The notes: generated by a model not told the origin, from the sequence alone. A DNA stretch of 64,000 bases from Platynereis dumerilii (GCA_026936325.1 JAPTHN010000152.1:496001-560000), one strand, 5' to 3'. Positions 46,213-56,829 are shown, counted from the first letter of the stretch. A program made the numbers and translations.

Positions 46213-47443
46213 ATTTCTTCACATGACAGGCAATAGTGTCTCTTGAGCGAATGGTGAGGTGCAAGTTGTCCTTTTGTAGTCTTGCGTTCTTGTTGCACAG
46301 ATACGCATGCCCAGTGGTCTTCCTGCAAAGAAGCGCATAGTGTTCGTTGACCTGGGCAATACGATTGTTCAAACGCCATTGCCCTGGCACAGTTGGCAGA
46401 CCACTCAACACGATTCGAGTGCCAGGGAATTTCTCACACAGGTCTGATGACAGTTCTGACATAGCATGAGCGATTGCCGGGACAGAGGTGAAGGAGTCAC
46501 GGACCTCAATGTCACCGGCATGAACAAGGATGGCATCAGGCTTGAAGTCACGAAGAGACTTCTTCACGGTTTCTGTTCGATCCTTTAACTGAGATAGCGA
46601 CTGTCCAGGATAAACGAAAGCTGTTCCATCCAGTCCTCTGTCACACAGTCCCTTGGCAATCCCACGAACATTGGAATTGCCGATGACAAGGACTTTACGC
46701 TTTGATGGGGTCGATTCAGTCGGCTGTTTCGGGCGGGTTTTGAGTGGCTGATCACGGGGTTTGGTCGGTAGCGATGGAAAGTCATGCTGATAGTCAGAGA
46801 GAAACTTCCGAATGTTCATGAGAATACGGCCCATCATATTCTTTCCGCGAAGGTCCAGACCACAACCCCACACCGCATCAGTCTCTGTATTGTGCAACAA
46901 CACAGCATCTCCACTGGCCAAGAGAGCTGTCTTGAAAGCCTTACACTGCTGAAGCTTCACAGTGCAAATTTCCTCCATTACTGTGAACCTGATGGTCTCC
47001 CAGGTTTTGTTGCACTTCGGAACCCACTTGGAGGCAATGCGTTTCACATCATGGGAGGAACGACAGCGAAAGAGTTCATGATGTGACAAACGCGACAGTT
47101 TGTGGTGTTGAAGCATCTCATGTTGGTACGCTGCTTCCGCCGAGATATAGTTCCGATTCTTCCATCGCAACGGGTGATGGTAGAATGCCGACAGAGGATT
47201 CTTCGGACCACGAAAGAGAAGCATTTCTTTCTGGCCAAGGGTGAGTTCTCTGCCGGATACAAGTGTCTCTATCGGCTGAGCAGTTTCTGAAGGTGCAGGT
47301 ACGGGAGGTGGCGAGCGAGATGCCAAAATACTGCTCAGTTCTCCGTCATCGTCTGTAGATGTGGAGGCGTCCCCGTCATCCTCGACAGTTACCCAACTGT
47401 CGTCTAAAGTCTGAGTCTCTGGGATGACATCGGGGCCCTCCAC
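46205..47443 (-). CDS. LINE ORF1: NADAR domain fused to SGNH hydrolase
   Basis: 412 codons. Residues 1-70 are acidic, Ser/Thr-rich. Residues about 74-216 match NADAR (YbiA-like): LLFRGPKNPLSAFYHHPLRW, YISAEAAYQHEM with the conserved Glu near 103, then DAVWGCGLDLRGKNMMGRIL and MNIRKFL. Residues about 250-407 match SGNH hydrolase: VLVIGNSNVRG (Ser 257; GNS instead of GDS), ILVHAGDIEVRD (weakened third block) and KDNLHL (Asp392, His395). SGNH esterases are known in CR1-group ORF1 proteins. NADAR domains act on ADP-ribose/NAD-derived or riboflavin-pathway N-glycosides. The fusion is what stands out. The GTG at 47443 directly follows a TAA, and the frame continues upstream of that stop. Confidence 0.9.
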   Translation of the reverse strand: MEGPDVIPETQTLDDSWVTVEDDGDASTSTDDDGELSSILASRSPPPVPAPSETAQPIETLVSGRELTLGQKEMLLFRGPKNPLSAFYHHPLRWKNRNYISAEAAYQHEMLQHHKLSRLSHHELFRCRSSHDVKRIASKWVPKCNKTWETIRFTVMEEICTVKLQQCKAFKTALLASGDAVLLHNTETDAVWGCGLDLRGKNMMGRILMNIRKFLSDYQHDFPSLPTKPRDQPLKTRPKQPTESTPSKRKVLVIGNSNVRGIAKGLCDRGLDGTAFVYPGQSLSQLKDRTETVKKSLRDFKPDAILVHAGDIEVRDSFTSVPAIAHAMSELSSDLCEKFPGTRIVLSGLPTVPGQWRLNNRIAQVNEHYALLCRKTTGHAYLCNKNARLQKDNLHLTIRSRDTIACHVKKCV

Positions 47444-47713
47444 TTACATGCTGTCCGCAGCATCTGCAAGAGTCTCATCAATCGTTGATACTGTGGAGGA
47501 ATCCCCGTCGTCCTGAGCAGTTACGGAACTGCTCTCAATCAGCTGGGTCTCCGGGATGACATTGGGGTCCTCCACTGACATGCTGGTCGCTTCAGCATCT
47601 GACTCCGTCTCAGCATCTGACGACAGTGTGGAGGAATCCCCATCATCCAAAATCAAGCAAGTTATATAATCATCCAAAATCAAGCAAGTTATATAATTAT
47701 ATCTTACTAGCAT
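47444..47713 (-). pseudogene. acidic upstream part of LINE ORF1, cut by one in-frame stop
   Basis: An 89-codon frame in phase with ORF1. It contains SMSVEDPNVIPETQ and DDGDSSTVS, the same module that opens ORF1 (VEGPDVIPETQ, DDGDASTS). The module is thus a tandem protein repeat, and ORF1 originally began further upstream. Where the upper module has TCA (Ser) after ATG, the lower has TAA, so one substitution separates the two frames. A 27-bp DNA duplication (CATCCAAAATCAAGC...) at 47644-47697 adds a 9-residue repeat. Confidence 0.75.
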
Positions 47714-48148
47714 TTTACCCGTTCTATGAACGGGAAGTAGGTTTATTCAATAATGCAGAAATTAAGGAAAACTTGAAAAGGTGTGGTATATGCTGAAATT
47801 GTTTTTATTTGACAGAAGTGAAATTTTGCAGTTTGGAATGGGGATCATAAACAATGATGAATCACGCATTATCACCTGGTTGGCTGTGAATATCACTGTT
47901 TAAAGTCAAAATATCAGGGCCTATGATATTGTAAAAAATACCACCCTTCAAGGGCGATATTTTTTAACAATGGTTATGACATCACCGCATTTCAGATGCC
48001 TGATGACGTCACAAACCAAGCAATGGCCAAAACAATAGGATTGTGACGTCACCTCCATTGTTGCTCCATGGTGACGTCACATTTTTGTAATGGCAGAAAA
48101 TAGTCCCTCTTTATAGTTGAAAATTTGAGGTAAAACCAGGTGATAAAA
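47714..48148. promoter_or_regulatory. AT-rich flank with three TGACGTCA palindromes
   Basis: TGACGTCA, a consensus CRE/ATF site, occurs at 48004-48011, 48044-48051 and 48072-48079. This is three sites in 76 bp, just before the foldback at 48149. It may be the promoter of that element or of a lost one. It lies upstream of the LINE on the LINE's minus strand, so a role as LINE promoter cannot be excluded. Confidence 0.4.
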
Positions 48149-48300
48149 ACAAAACAACCACGCGTCAGGGCACTTCGTACAATATCACTCGCTGTTGTGT
48201 GAATTAATATCACTCTCGCCCTGCGGGCTCGAGTGATATTAATTCACACAACAGCTCGTGATATTGTTACTCAGTGACCCTGACTTGGGTTGTTTTGTTA
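48149..48300. repeat. 152-bp hairpin element
   Basis: The inner stem 48180-48216 pairs with 48232-48268 almost perfectly (GAGTGATATTAATTCACACA side), with a 15-base loop TCGCCCTGCGGGCTC. An outer, looser stem (ACAAAACAACC with GGTTGTTTTGT) extends it to about 48149 and 48300. Confidence 0.85.
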
Positions 48301-49400
48301 TAATATTGATTTGGCGTAGAACTTTGGAGATAATGAATATTGTAATGAGGATGTAGATGGGTAATAATTTGAATAAATACTTCACAATGTTTTTCAAAGA
48401 TGTAATCAAGATGTGGGCCATCAAGATCGAGTGCTTTAGATGGAGTTTTAATACAAGAAATGGTCGTACAGAGTGGAAAATTAGATGGAAATGTAGGAAA
48501 TTAAATTTCAAAAACATTGACACCAAGCAGAAGATGCTACGGACAATATTAAAAGCGCTGCGACCTGGTGCGTCATTGACGCAATATATCAAGGAAACAT
48601 TGCATAATAGGCCTAGGTGTAAATGTGATTGCATGGTTCATTGGACAGTGAACTTTAAATTGCTGTGGTAACAGAACCTGATGTCACAATTTGGTGCCAA
48701 ATTCGTCTTACTTGTGTCCTGACAACTTGAGATGCAGTTGGGTTTCTTGAGAAATTCTTGCAGAGGGCTGTCAGTGTTTTGTTTGCTGAGATGGCATCAG
48801 TTTGGTAGTGTTCTGATAAGGTCACACCTGCATTTGTTTTTGAGGGTAGTTCTTGGATATGGCAATAGGGGTGCTGTGTTGTGTTTATGCTAAACGCAGC
48901 CACCTGGTGCTAGTGGTGGGAATTAGGCCACCTGGTGTTAGTGGTGGGAATTAGGTTTGTTTACACTGGGGAGCGTGGTTGGAGGCTGAGAAAGTTGTTT
49001 TTAAAATGATGGACATGGAAAATTGTGGATGGTGAGGGTTGAATGAACCAGATCTGGACACATGCGGATGTGGGAATATGAGGTTGATAGGGGTAATGGA
49101 TGTGTGGAAGTGAAGGTGAGTGAGCATTTTGGCAACAAAGAGGGGGGCAAACCAGGGGGAGATTTCCGTAGTCAAGGAAGCTGGGTTATTATGAGATTGT
49201 TTTTGTCCCTTTTTTATACCTGATATGTCAGTGTACAATACAATTTATAATTTTGATAGCCTTGCATGCTGAATTAAAACTAAGGTAAATTTACAAGCAT
49301 AATTTACCTTCTTGTGTATTAAAAACTTTTTCAAAAGAAAAATTATTGCAATGCATATATTTGGGATAATATCTAAAATTGCATGAATAGTTTAAAGGCA
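48301..49400. other. no supported gene; possible intron of the GPCR gene
   Basis: Overlapping open frames on both strands at 48239-48671 are unrecognised. A 31-bp unit (GCCACCTGGTG...) is present twice at about 48899-48955. Bases 48301-49406 would be intron following the exon at 49407-49651 if that gene continues. Confidence 0.45.
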
Positions 49401-49406
49401 ACTTAC

Positions 49407-49651
49407 CATAAAATCTGCAATACTGAGGTGCATAATGAAGACACGCATTCTTTTGGTTTTCTTCTTGCGATATGTTAATCCATACAGAACGCACATGTTT
49501 CTGTCAAGTGCCAATACGAAAGTGATCCTCTGGATTGCAATTTCCACTCTTGCCAAATGCTCGTCTCTGCCAGGCTGTGACACGTTGGTTGCAGTCGCCA
49601 GAGTGAAATCGACCATGCCCAGATGTGGCGGGGATGTCACTGACTCCATAG
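49407..49651 (-). CDS. first coding exon of a rhodopsin-class peptide GPCR (N-terminus, TM1, start of TM2)
   Basis: The exon is bounded by an acceptor (GCTTTTTCAG at 49652) and a donor (TTTATG then GTAAGT at 49406). The true ATG is at 49649. The N-terminus has an NVS glycosylation site, and then comes TFVLALDRNMCVLYGLTYRK, KKTKRMRVFIMHLSIADFM. The block N...VL, RKKKTKRMRVFIMHLSIAD is the TM1-loop-TM2 signature of vasopressin/GnRH/CCAP-type receptors. TM1 is odd: QR and DR replace hydrophobic/GN positions. No downstream exon was found between here and 33 kb, so the gene is either split by very long introns or a fragment. The element-rich DNA immediately upstream begins at 49761. Confidence 0.6.
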
Positions 49652-52422
49652 CTGAAAAAGCAAAAGAGACATAATATTATAGAATTTTATTTAAATTCCC
49701 CGACTCTTATAGACGGATGCACCACGGCAATTTTGAATCCAGAACCATTGTAATCTGGAAACTGGCGTCGATCTGTACTCGGTCTCCAGTAGGAACTGTA
49801 TTGCACAGTGTTTATCAGAAAAAAGTGGGTTGAAGATCTGGACATCAAAGCTTTTCAGACCGTGCAACAGTGTGGAGAACCAATTACATAATCAAGAGGG
49901 AGTCATCAGTCGTTGTGGCTTTCCCTATATACCTATCTCTACCAGCTCTACCATTGAAGATGACTAATGAGTGGTTTCTGCAGAGCTCAACCAGTGCCTC
50001 TCCAGTTGTGGAAATTTCCTCTGTATCCACGTCCACGATAATTGTAACAATTGTTCGAAGTAGAAGACGAAGGGTTGAATCTTGACCTGGCATTTTGTAA
50101 CTCAACCGCTGCTTGTAAGCGGGATAACAAACTTTGATCAAAGGTAAAGCTGCCTTTCTGCAGAATTTCATAGGTTTTCGCAACCTCTTTATTAAATGAC
50201 GACTTCACCACAAGCGATGTGAATTTTAACAGCCTTGAAGGGGTTATTGCACAAGAGGACTGGGATCGTCCATTCCCAGGACGGGGGGTGCCCATTGATT
50301 GGACGGGGCGTGATTGTATCGTATGAGTTAGACGAGCAGAGGCGTCTATAGTATTACCGGATCGAGACATTATCCGGGTTTCAAATCACAGGTCAATGAG
50401 TGCACATCTCGTTCTCATTCATGGACTGCAAACGTCTCAATAATTCATTGCTTACCTGCCCAAACACTCATCTCAACTATGAAGATGCGACATGCTGATC
50501 CTGAAGCATTTCCTATACTTAAATCCCTCATATGGGCCCCCTATTGAGGCCCCTCAAATGCGGCCCCTCACATGGGGCCTCCTAAAATGGGCTTCCTTCA
50601 GATGGGGCCCGCTCAAATTGGGCCCCTCACATGGGGCCCCCTCATACAGGGCCCCCTGAAAAGAGACCTCATTGTAGGCTCCTGTAATTGCCCCCCTCAA
50701 ACACTTCTGTTGCATATATACCCGGCAACCCCCGCCTTCCACCCCCATTAGTAATTAAACGTGGTGAAGTATTGCCCAATCAAAATCTCAAAACAAGGTT
50801 TTGCCTTGCGTATTATGTAACACAGGCGATCATTTAGTCCATGTGGGACAGCATGGGCGATCCATCTCCACGTGACCTCAAGTTAATTACCTAATTCCTG
50901 TACCAATCACATGGGTGTACTCGCTTACTAGGGATATTGTATAAGGCCTGATAATGAACCCTACATTGCCTTCCGACAATCACCGCCTGCCTGCTGCTCG
51001 TCTTGCATATGGAAATATGCTCCCATCTAGTTGGGCTAGGGGCTGATGTAGGTTGGGCGTGCTGGCTGGGAACCTCTTATACGTGCTGTCTGTTTCTTCT
51101 GAGCTGACGACCCTTATTGTATTGTATCACGTAAAACCGAGGGTTGTCCGTTTTCTCCACAACGACAGCAGGTTCCCACACACCGCGAACTGGATGTTGC
51201 GTCCTGACCTTTTGCCCAACATAGAGGTATATGATTTGAGACATTTATTATTACTCCCTTTAGGGCGCTTGTCGAAGTGGAATTTCTGGGCCTCTTGCCT
51301 GGTAAGTTGTTAGTCCCTGACCTGGTCTTGGTCTCTCAGGGAGTTTTTCACTCGACTGGTGATAGTGGTCTTGAGTTTACGCCCTAGCAGCAATTCTGCG
51401 GGGCTGGGCAGCCGATACGATAGTGGTGTGGCGCGCAGATATAGTAGGGCAAGATTGGCATCCGTGCTAGTTTCTTTTGCCTTTGTCAGGGTCGCCTTCA
51501 CTGTCTGTATCTGTCGCTCAATGAAGCCGTTCCCCTGGGGTCGCCTTGGGGATGATGTCGAATGGTCAAAACCCCATGATTTTGCAAACTTCCTGAATGC
51601 CTTGTAGTGTCGTATTGGGGTCTGTTATCGCTCACCATAGTCATCATAGTCATAATCATCATAGTTTTGTTCAAGTGAGTGCACATTCTTCTTCTGTCTA
51701 CAAACAGTTTCCAAAAATGTCCTCACCCTTGGCTTTTGCCTCGACTTCTTTAAAGGAAAGTGTATTGACTTCTTTCTGACTCTGTGTGTGCGACTTAAGC
51801 ATCTGTCTCTAATCTTCTCTGTGTTCGTGTAGGTAACATTTCTCAATGACCTGGGTAAGGGTCAAATCTTCAGACCACAATTTGTCCTTGAGCGCAGTGG
51901 ATTTTACCCCAACTGACACTGCTTGCCTTACTGAACATCCAATGTAGTACCAGGAGTTGGATGTGGTGGTGGTTGTTGTGTTGACAAGGGAACGATGAAT
52001 GATGGAGGAGTTCATGTGGATTCTGTATGATGGAGATTCCAGGAGGCAGAAGTGGTTGCAGTGGTTCCTTGATGTGGCTGATGTCGATGCTGTTGGTGCC
52101 GTAGGTCTGGGTAGTATGGACACAGGCAGTTGGCGGCGGCCACTGCCAGCCTGTCTCGAGGTGTCTGCTGGCAGATGGAACTGGTGCTGGGGAGCATCTA
52201 ATAGAAATGTATTTTATTTTTTATCAGAAGTGTATTTTTAGCTGAAGCTGAAGAGTTTATGCATTCTATCACTAATTTTTTTATAAAAATAAAATACTTG
52301 CTATGCTAATGGTAAACCAACTACTGCTGAATGCATTTGTAAATGTTAGAGAAAGACTAATGACTTATGAAAAAGAGATTGTAATGTTGTGTGATGTGAT
52401 GATGCAGCAAAGGGAAGACACC

Positions 52423-53318
52423 TCAGGAAGCACCTCCTTCGTGTTTCTTCTGCTCCTGCTTCTCCATCCTGGCTCTCTTCTCCTCTGCCAGCCACTCATC
52501 ATAAGTTGAGTCACTGGTAGCACGGCAGTACCACTTCCCGAAATACTGATGATGACGTTTCTCAGTGTTCCGTGGTTGTTCACACTTTGAGCAGGTCATC
52601 ACCTCTGCCTTTCTCTCATATTTCTTCACGATGACTCCCTGTTTGGCCATCTTCATTTTGTGTCGCATATGGTAGCGCTGTTTTCTGGTCAGGATCTGGC
52701 AGAGGGGCGGGTACAGAAACAGAAGAGGGACCAGGATGTATAAGGATGAATCCAGCAGGCAGAAGTGGTTGTGCAGGCAGTGGTTGTGCAGGCAGAAGTG
52801 GTAATGCAGGCAAAATCGTTGCTCCCTTGATGTTGATGCTGTTGGTCGGGGGAGAATGGGCACAGGCATTCGACGCCGGCCAGTTAGAGTCTGTCCCGAG
52901 GTGTCTGCTGGCAGATGGAACTGGTGCTGGGGAGCATCTGCAACTTGCCTGGTCAGGGAAGGGGCCAAGGGGGACGGAATCACCTTTGCTGTCGCAGGTG
53001 GAGCCGATGCTGCAGGACCATCTGCTCACGTTTCTTTGCAGTCTTGTTGTACCACTGCGGCAAGGTGGTGTTGTTGATGTTGTGCAGCTGGATGGTTGTT
53101 GCACGAATGATGGTGGGGCAGTTCATCAACAACTTGACGATGTTTCCGTATTCCCTGCAAATCAGACTCCACCTGGAAATGGTACGCCTCTGTTCCTTGA
53201 CGGGTGACGGGTGGCAGTCATAGAGTCTTGAGATGAGGGCTTCCATGCAGTGGTTTGCGTCCGGCCACTGCGCAGGCCCTGCGTTTTCACCCAAGAAGCA
53301 TCTGAAAGATGAAAGGAA
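52423..53318 (-). pseudogene. unit B of the multicopy ORF in duplication copy 2
   Basis: A 186-codon frame (52983-52423) covers the PQ-rich linker, TRKQRYHMRHKMKMAKQGVI and the intact end CSKCEQPRNTEKRHHQYFGK, WYCRATSDSTYDEWLAEEKR. The helical N-terminal part (GENAGPAQWPDANHCMEALI) lies in another frame at 53294-52980, so the unit is split once. It is the best view in the window of the CxxC-HxQYFGxWYC end. Confidence 0.5.
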
Positions 53319-53605
53319 AATTTAAGGTTAGGCAGGAATTGCATCTAGGGGAGACTGTGGTTGGTGGTGACAGGATCAGATTGTCACATTGCGTAGCTGA
53401 AGCATGCAACTTGTAACTCTGGCAGTTTCTGCACAACAAAAGGGGAGCAACACAAATCTATCCAGGAATATCAAATTTGGTAGCCTAATATTACATGATT
53501 TGAGACATTTATTATTACTCTTTTAGCAGGGCAGGATGTCACACACTGGGGGCAGGTTTTAATTTTCATAAAGAATATTTTCTAGTTAAAGTAACCTTAT
53601 GCAAA

Positions 53606-54403
53606 TTAGGTCATCACCTCTGCCTTTCTCGCATATCTCTTCACGATGACTCCCTGTTCGGCCAACTTCATCTTGCGTCGCATGTGGTAGCGCTGTTTTC
53701 TGGTGAGTTCTGCTTCGGCTTCAGGCAGAGGGGCGGGTTGTGGTACAGAAACAGAAGAGGGACCAGGAACCGAAGGAAAGACGAATGAGGGAGTTGGTTG
53801 CGGCTGCTGTACAAGGATGAATCCAGCAGGCAGAAGTGGTTGTGCTAACGCAGGCAAAAGCGGCTGCTCCCTTGATGTTGATGCTGTTGGTTGCGGGAGA
53901 ATGGGCACAGGCATTAGACGCTGGCCAGTTAGAGTCTGTCCCGAGGTGTCTGCTGGCAGATGTAACTGGTGCTGGGGAGCATCTGCAGCTTGCCTGGTCA
54001 GGGAAGGGGCCACGGGGGACGGAATCACCTTTGCTGTCACAGGTGGAGCCGATGCTGCATGGATTCCTTGCTGCAGGACCGTCTGTTCGCGTTTCTTGGC
54101 GGTCTTGTTGTACCGCTGCAGCAAGGTGGTGTTGTTGATGTCGTGCAGCTGGAGGGTAGTGGCACGAATGATGGTCGGGCAGTTCATCAACAACTTGACG
54201 ATGTTTGCATAATCTCTACAAATCAGACTCCACCTGGAAATGGTGCTCCTCTCTTTCGAAACGGGTGACGGGTGGCAGTCATAGAGTCGTGAGATTAGGG
54301 CTTCCATGCAGCGGTTTGCATCTGACCACTGTGCAGGTCCTGCGTTTTCACCTAAGAAGCATCTGAAAGACAAAAGAAAAATCGTTGGGCAGGAATAAAA
54401 CAA
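53606..54403 (-). CDS. unit C of the multicopy ORF in duplication copy 2, 265 codons
   Basis: Nearly identical to the frame at 37670-38467, with few amino-acid differences (for example NNK/YNK and EPEAEL/EAEAEL). Same acceptor-like start context, same stop after KAEVMT. Unknown function. Confidence 0.45.
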   Translation of the reverse strand: MFYSCPTIFLLSFRCFLGENAGPAQWSDANRCMEALISRLYDCHPSPVSKERSTISRWSLICRDYANIVKLLMNCPTIIRATTLQLHDINNTTLLQRYNKTAKKREQTVLQQGIHAASAPPVTAKVIPSPVAPSLTRQAADAPQHQLHLPADTSGQTLTGQRLMPVPILPQPTASTSREQPLLPALAQPLLPAGFILVQQPQPTPSFVFPSVPGPSSVSVPQPAPLPEAEAELTRKQRYHMRRKMKLAEQGVIVKRYARKAEVMT

Positions 54404-54969
54404 AAATGATTTAGGGGAGACCGGGCTGGTGGTTACAGGGGCAGGTTGTCAAATTGTTTAGCTTTTAAAAGCATGAAACGTGTAACCCTGCCACTTTCTG
54501 CATAACAAAAGGGGAGAAACATAAATTTGAGATCAAATTTGCTTTTTGGACAAGAGTCGTTGATAAAGTCACAATCAGTTTCAGCAGCAATAATATCATC
54601 AAGAGCAGTAAAGTCATCTAGATTCCCGTTTCTGGCGTTAAAATCCCCAACAAGCAGCAGTGATACATTATTAAGCTTTGATACAATTTGCATGCAATCA
54701 TCATATCCAAAAAGTAATACTTCTGAGGTTTCCGGAGGGACATATTATTATTATATCATTTATTCGCCACATAGTAGCATACAATTTAACATAAAAGTAT
54801 AAATTAATTAAAAAGTGGTAAAAACAAGCATAAAAGAAAATAAAATTAAAAATAAAATGAGGTAACTAAAAATCTCAAACAAAAAATTACACTAATCATC
54901 CCACACAGAGACTTTCAATAATAACATTATATTCCTTTTTACTAAGTGGAGACTCACAGAAACTTTTCT

Positions 54970-55066
54970 GACCCTTTTCTGACCACAATTTAACATGCGT
55001 TAATGGCATAAGTAGATTGAATATCATCAAACTTCTGATGAGTAAAATCATCCCTTTCACAGGCAA
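54970..55066. repeat. continuation of duplication copy 2, left of an insertion
   Basis: ACCCTTTTCTGACCACAATT to CCCTTTCACAGGCAA matches 39631-39727. It is interrupted at 55067 and resumes at 59985. Confidence 0.9.
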
Positions 55067-55258
55067 ATTCTATTTCGTTTCGTTTACCGAAACGGGATTC
55101 CATGAGATATGCTTCGCGCATGCGCAGTCAGTTGCTACTCGCTTGTGCAGCAGACAAGACGCGTTTGTATTGGATCGATTTAAACGCGCTTTTTACCATG
55201 GATTTTTGTGAATAAACGGCTCGTTTTGACCGTGGATATTGTTTAGAACATGGACGGA

Positions 55259-55615
55259 GACTCCCGACGCAGGAGTCAAGCCGATTCCGAGGGAATTGTG
55301 CCCGGGATTTGCCCGGAAAACGTCCGACGCCCAGCTAGTCTGAGCGGGAAAATGGCGGTTTGGCCATTGCTTACCTGAATTCGAGAAATTCGGTTATTGG
55401 TTTTTCCTGTCCGTCTACTGGTTTGGAATGATACTCCGACGGAGAGTTCTGCCAATTCCGAGGGAATTGTGTCAGTGAACTGCCCGGAATACGTCCGGGG
55501 CCTCAGCGAGTCTGGGGCGCGAAATATGGCGGTCTGGCCATTGTCACCTGAATTTGAGAATTCTGTGATTTCTTCATCGCATACTGGTTTGGGATGTGAT
55601 ACATGTTTGTCGGGA
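55259..55615 (+). repeat. two tandem units of about 178 bp inside the 4.6-kb element
   Basis: Shared blocks: ATTCCGAGGGAATTGTG, TGCCCGGAA.ACGTCCG, ATGGCGGTTTGGCCATTG, CCTGAATT.GAGAA and TACTGGTTTGG.ATG. ATGGCGG is YY1/start-like. One plus frame reads MAVWPL in both units, but the first unit's frame ends soon after. Confidence 0.7.
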
Positions 55616-56757
55616 ATCCGACGGATGGTTTTGGAAGGAATGTCGATTGGATTTGAATCGTTTTTGCTTAATGTTGGGATCGATTTCGACTCAGACGAAC
55701 TTGGCTGCGGCCAGTCAATATGGCGGCGAAAGCTTGACGAAACAGCGTGACTGTTTCTGTGTAATCTTTTTCCTTTACGGAATTTGAAATCATCTTTTAT
55801 TTGATTTGTATTACGATGTGATACTGCTGACTGAAAATGAAAGAGTCCTATTTTTCTTGGATGATGGTCAATATGGGTCTGACTATCGTGAACTCGTGAT
55901 TGCAAGGTTGTCACTGTCAGTGTCAAAAAATGACAAATGCAACGCTTAGGCCTAGGCCTATTATTTGCACCAGCTTGTGAATTGGGACGTGACCGTGAAA
56001 GGGCGATGGTTTCCTGACGGATGTACAGAACATCATTTTTGTTCTGTGAGAAATTTAGCATTTTCTTTCGCAAATTCTGCGGAATTCACTTGTCATTAAC
56101 TGGTACGCAAATGACGTTTACTGATAGTCTGATAGGCCTATACTGAAAGAGTCCCTTACAATTTGGAGATCACTCGTGCTGGTGATGATGTGAAAGATTT
56201 GACTTGTGAACTAGACATAGGTCTAATGTTACTTGGGACTATTTGACAGTTACCATAATGTTTATTGTGTTTGCCTTGTCTGAACTGAGCCTTACTGCAT
56301 GGCATTCTGTATTGAGGTTATTTTCACCTTGATTTCACCAGTGAAATTTAGGTCCCAGTGATTGCTTGATTGACCCCCAATTCGTGTATATGTTGGTATC
56401 TTCCGTAGTTACTTGATTGTTGCTGTCGGGCCTAACTGACTTTATGGACCTAGCTTGTTTTCATGCTATGGTCAGTTGGACCAGCGGTTTTTAATTAATC
56501 TTTGAAATGGCCGAGCATGATTGATTTGATGTTTCAGGGCGCAAGTCTGCCTCCTTTTGATACTGTCGCTCAACAATTCCGATTATAATCTGGCGGTTGA
56601 CCAGAAAATTCATCATGTGACTCGATTTATTTACTGATTTGCAGTGGATGTGAGATTGCCTTTGAGCAACCAGATAGCTACAGCCAGGAAGGAGAATACT
56701 TAATCGGAATGTAAACTTGCCTGTAAAATGAATGTTGATGTTTGATCATCTGGAAAC

Positions 56758-56829
56758 GGGCTATTGCATTTCATGGTACTTGGCTATTGCATTTCATGGT
56801 ACTTGGCTATTGCATTTCATGGTACTTGG
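56758..56829 (+). repeat. 23-bp repeat, three units
   Basis: GGCTATTGCATTTCATGGTA plus CTT occurs three times without a mismatch inside the 4.6-kb element. Confidence 0.9.

Larger units (their letters stand above)
41431..47713 (-). mobile_element. nearly full-length LINE, about 6.3 kb
   Basis: In minus-strand order: an acidic leader frame (47713-47444), ORF1 (47443-46205), ORF2 (46212-42247), then about 800 bp of 3' UTR. The 3' end is an AATAAA (41453-41458) followed by a TA dinucleotide run (41431-41449). ORF2 is open over 1,321 codons, so this is a young copy. It lies between the two segmental-duplication copies. The polymerase looks like the CR1/Jockey supergroup; the exact clade is undetermined. 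The 5' limit is uncertain. Confidence 0.85.
49761..54957. repeat. segmental duplication, copy 2 (main block)
   Basis: Direct copy of 33852-39022. It holds LINE endonuclease remains (about 49761-50110), an RG-rich frame ending YNYRGRGYRGNF (50370-49987), the minisatellite (50528-50668), the Ty3/gypsy fossil (about 50806-51976), ORF units A (51999-52197), B (52423-53318) and C (53596-54403), and LINE endonuclease (54433-54730). Differences from copy 1 are scattered single bases and small indels, including one extra minisatellite unit. Confidence 0.92.

Noticed and set aside
55276-56073. 265-codon minus-strand frame in the 4.6-kb element
   Set aside because: Basic, Ser/Pro-rich with no recognisable domain. 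It spans the tandem DNA repeat and is more likely open by composition than coding.
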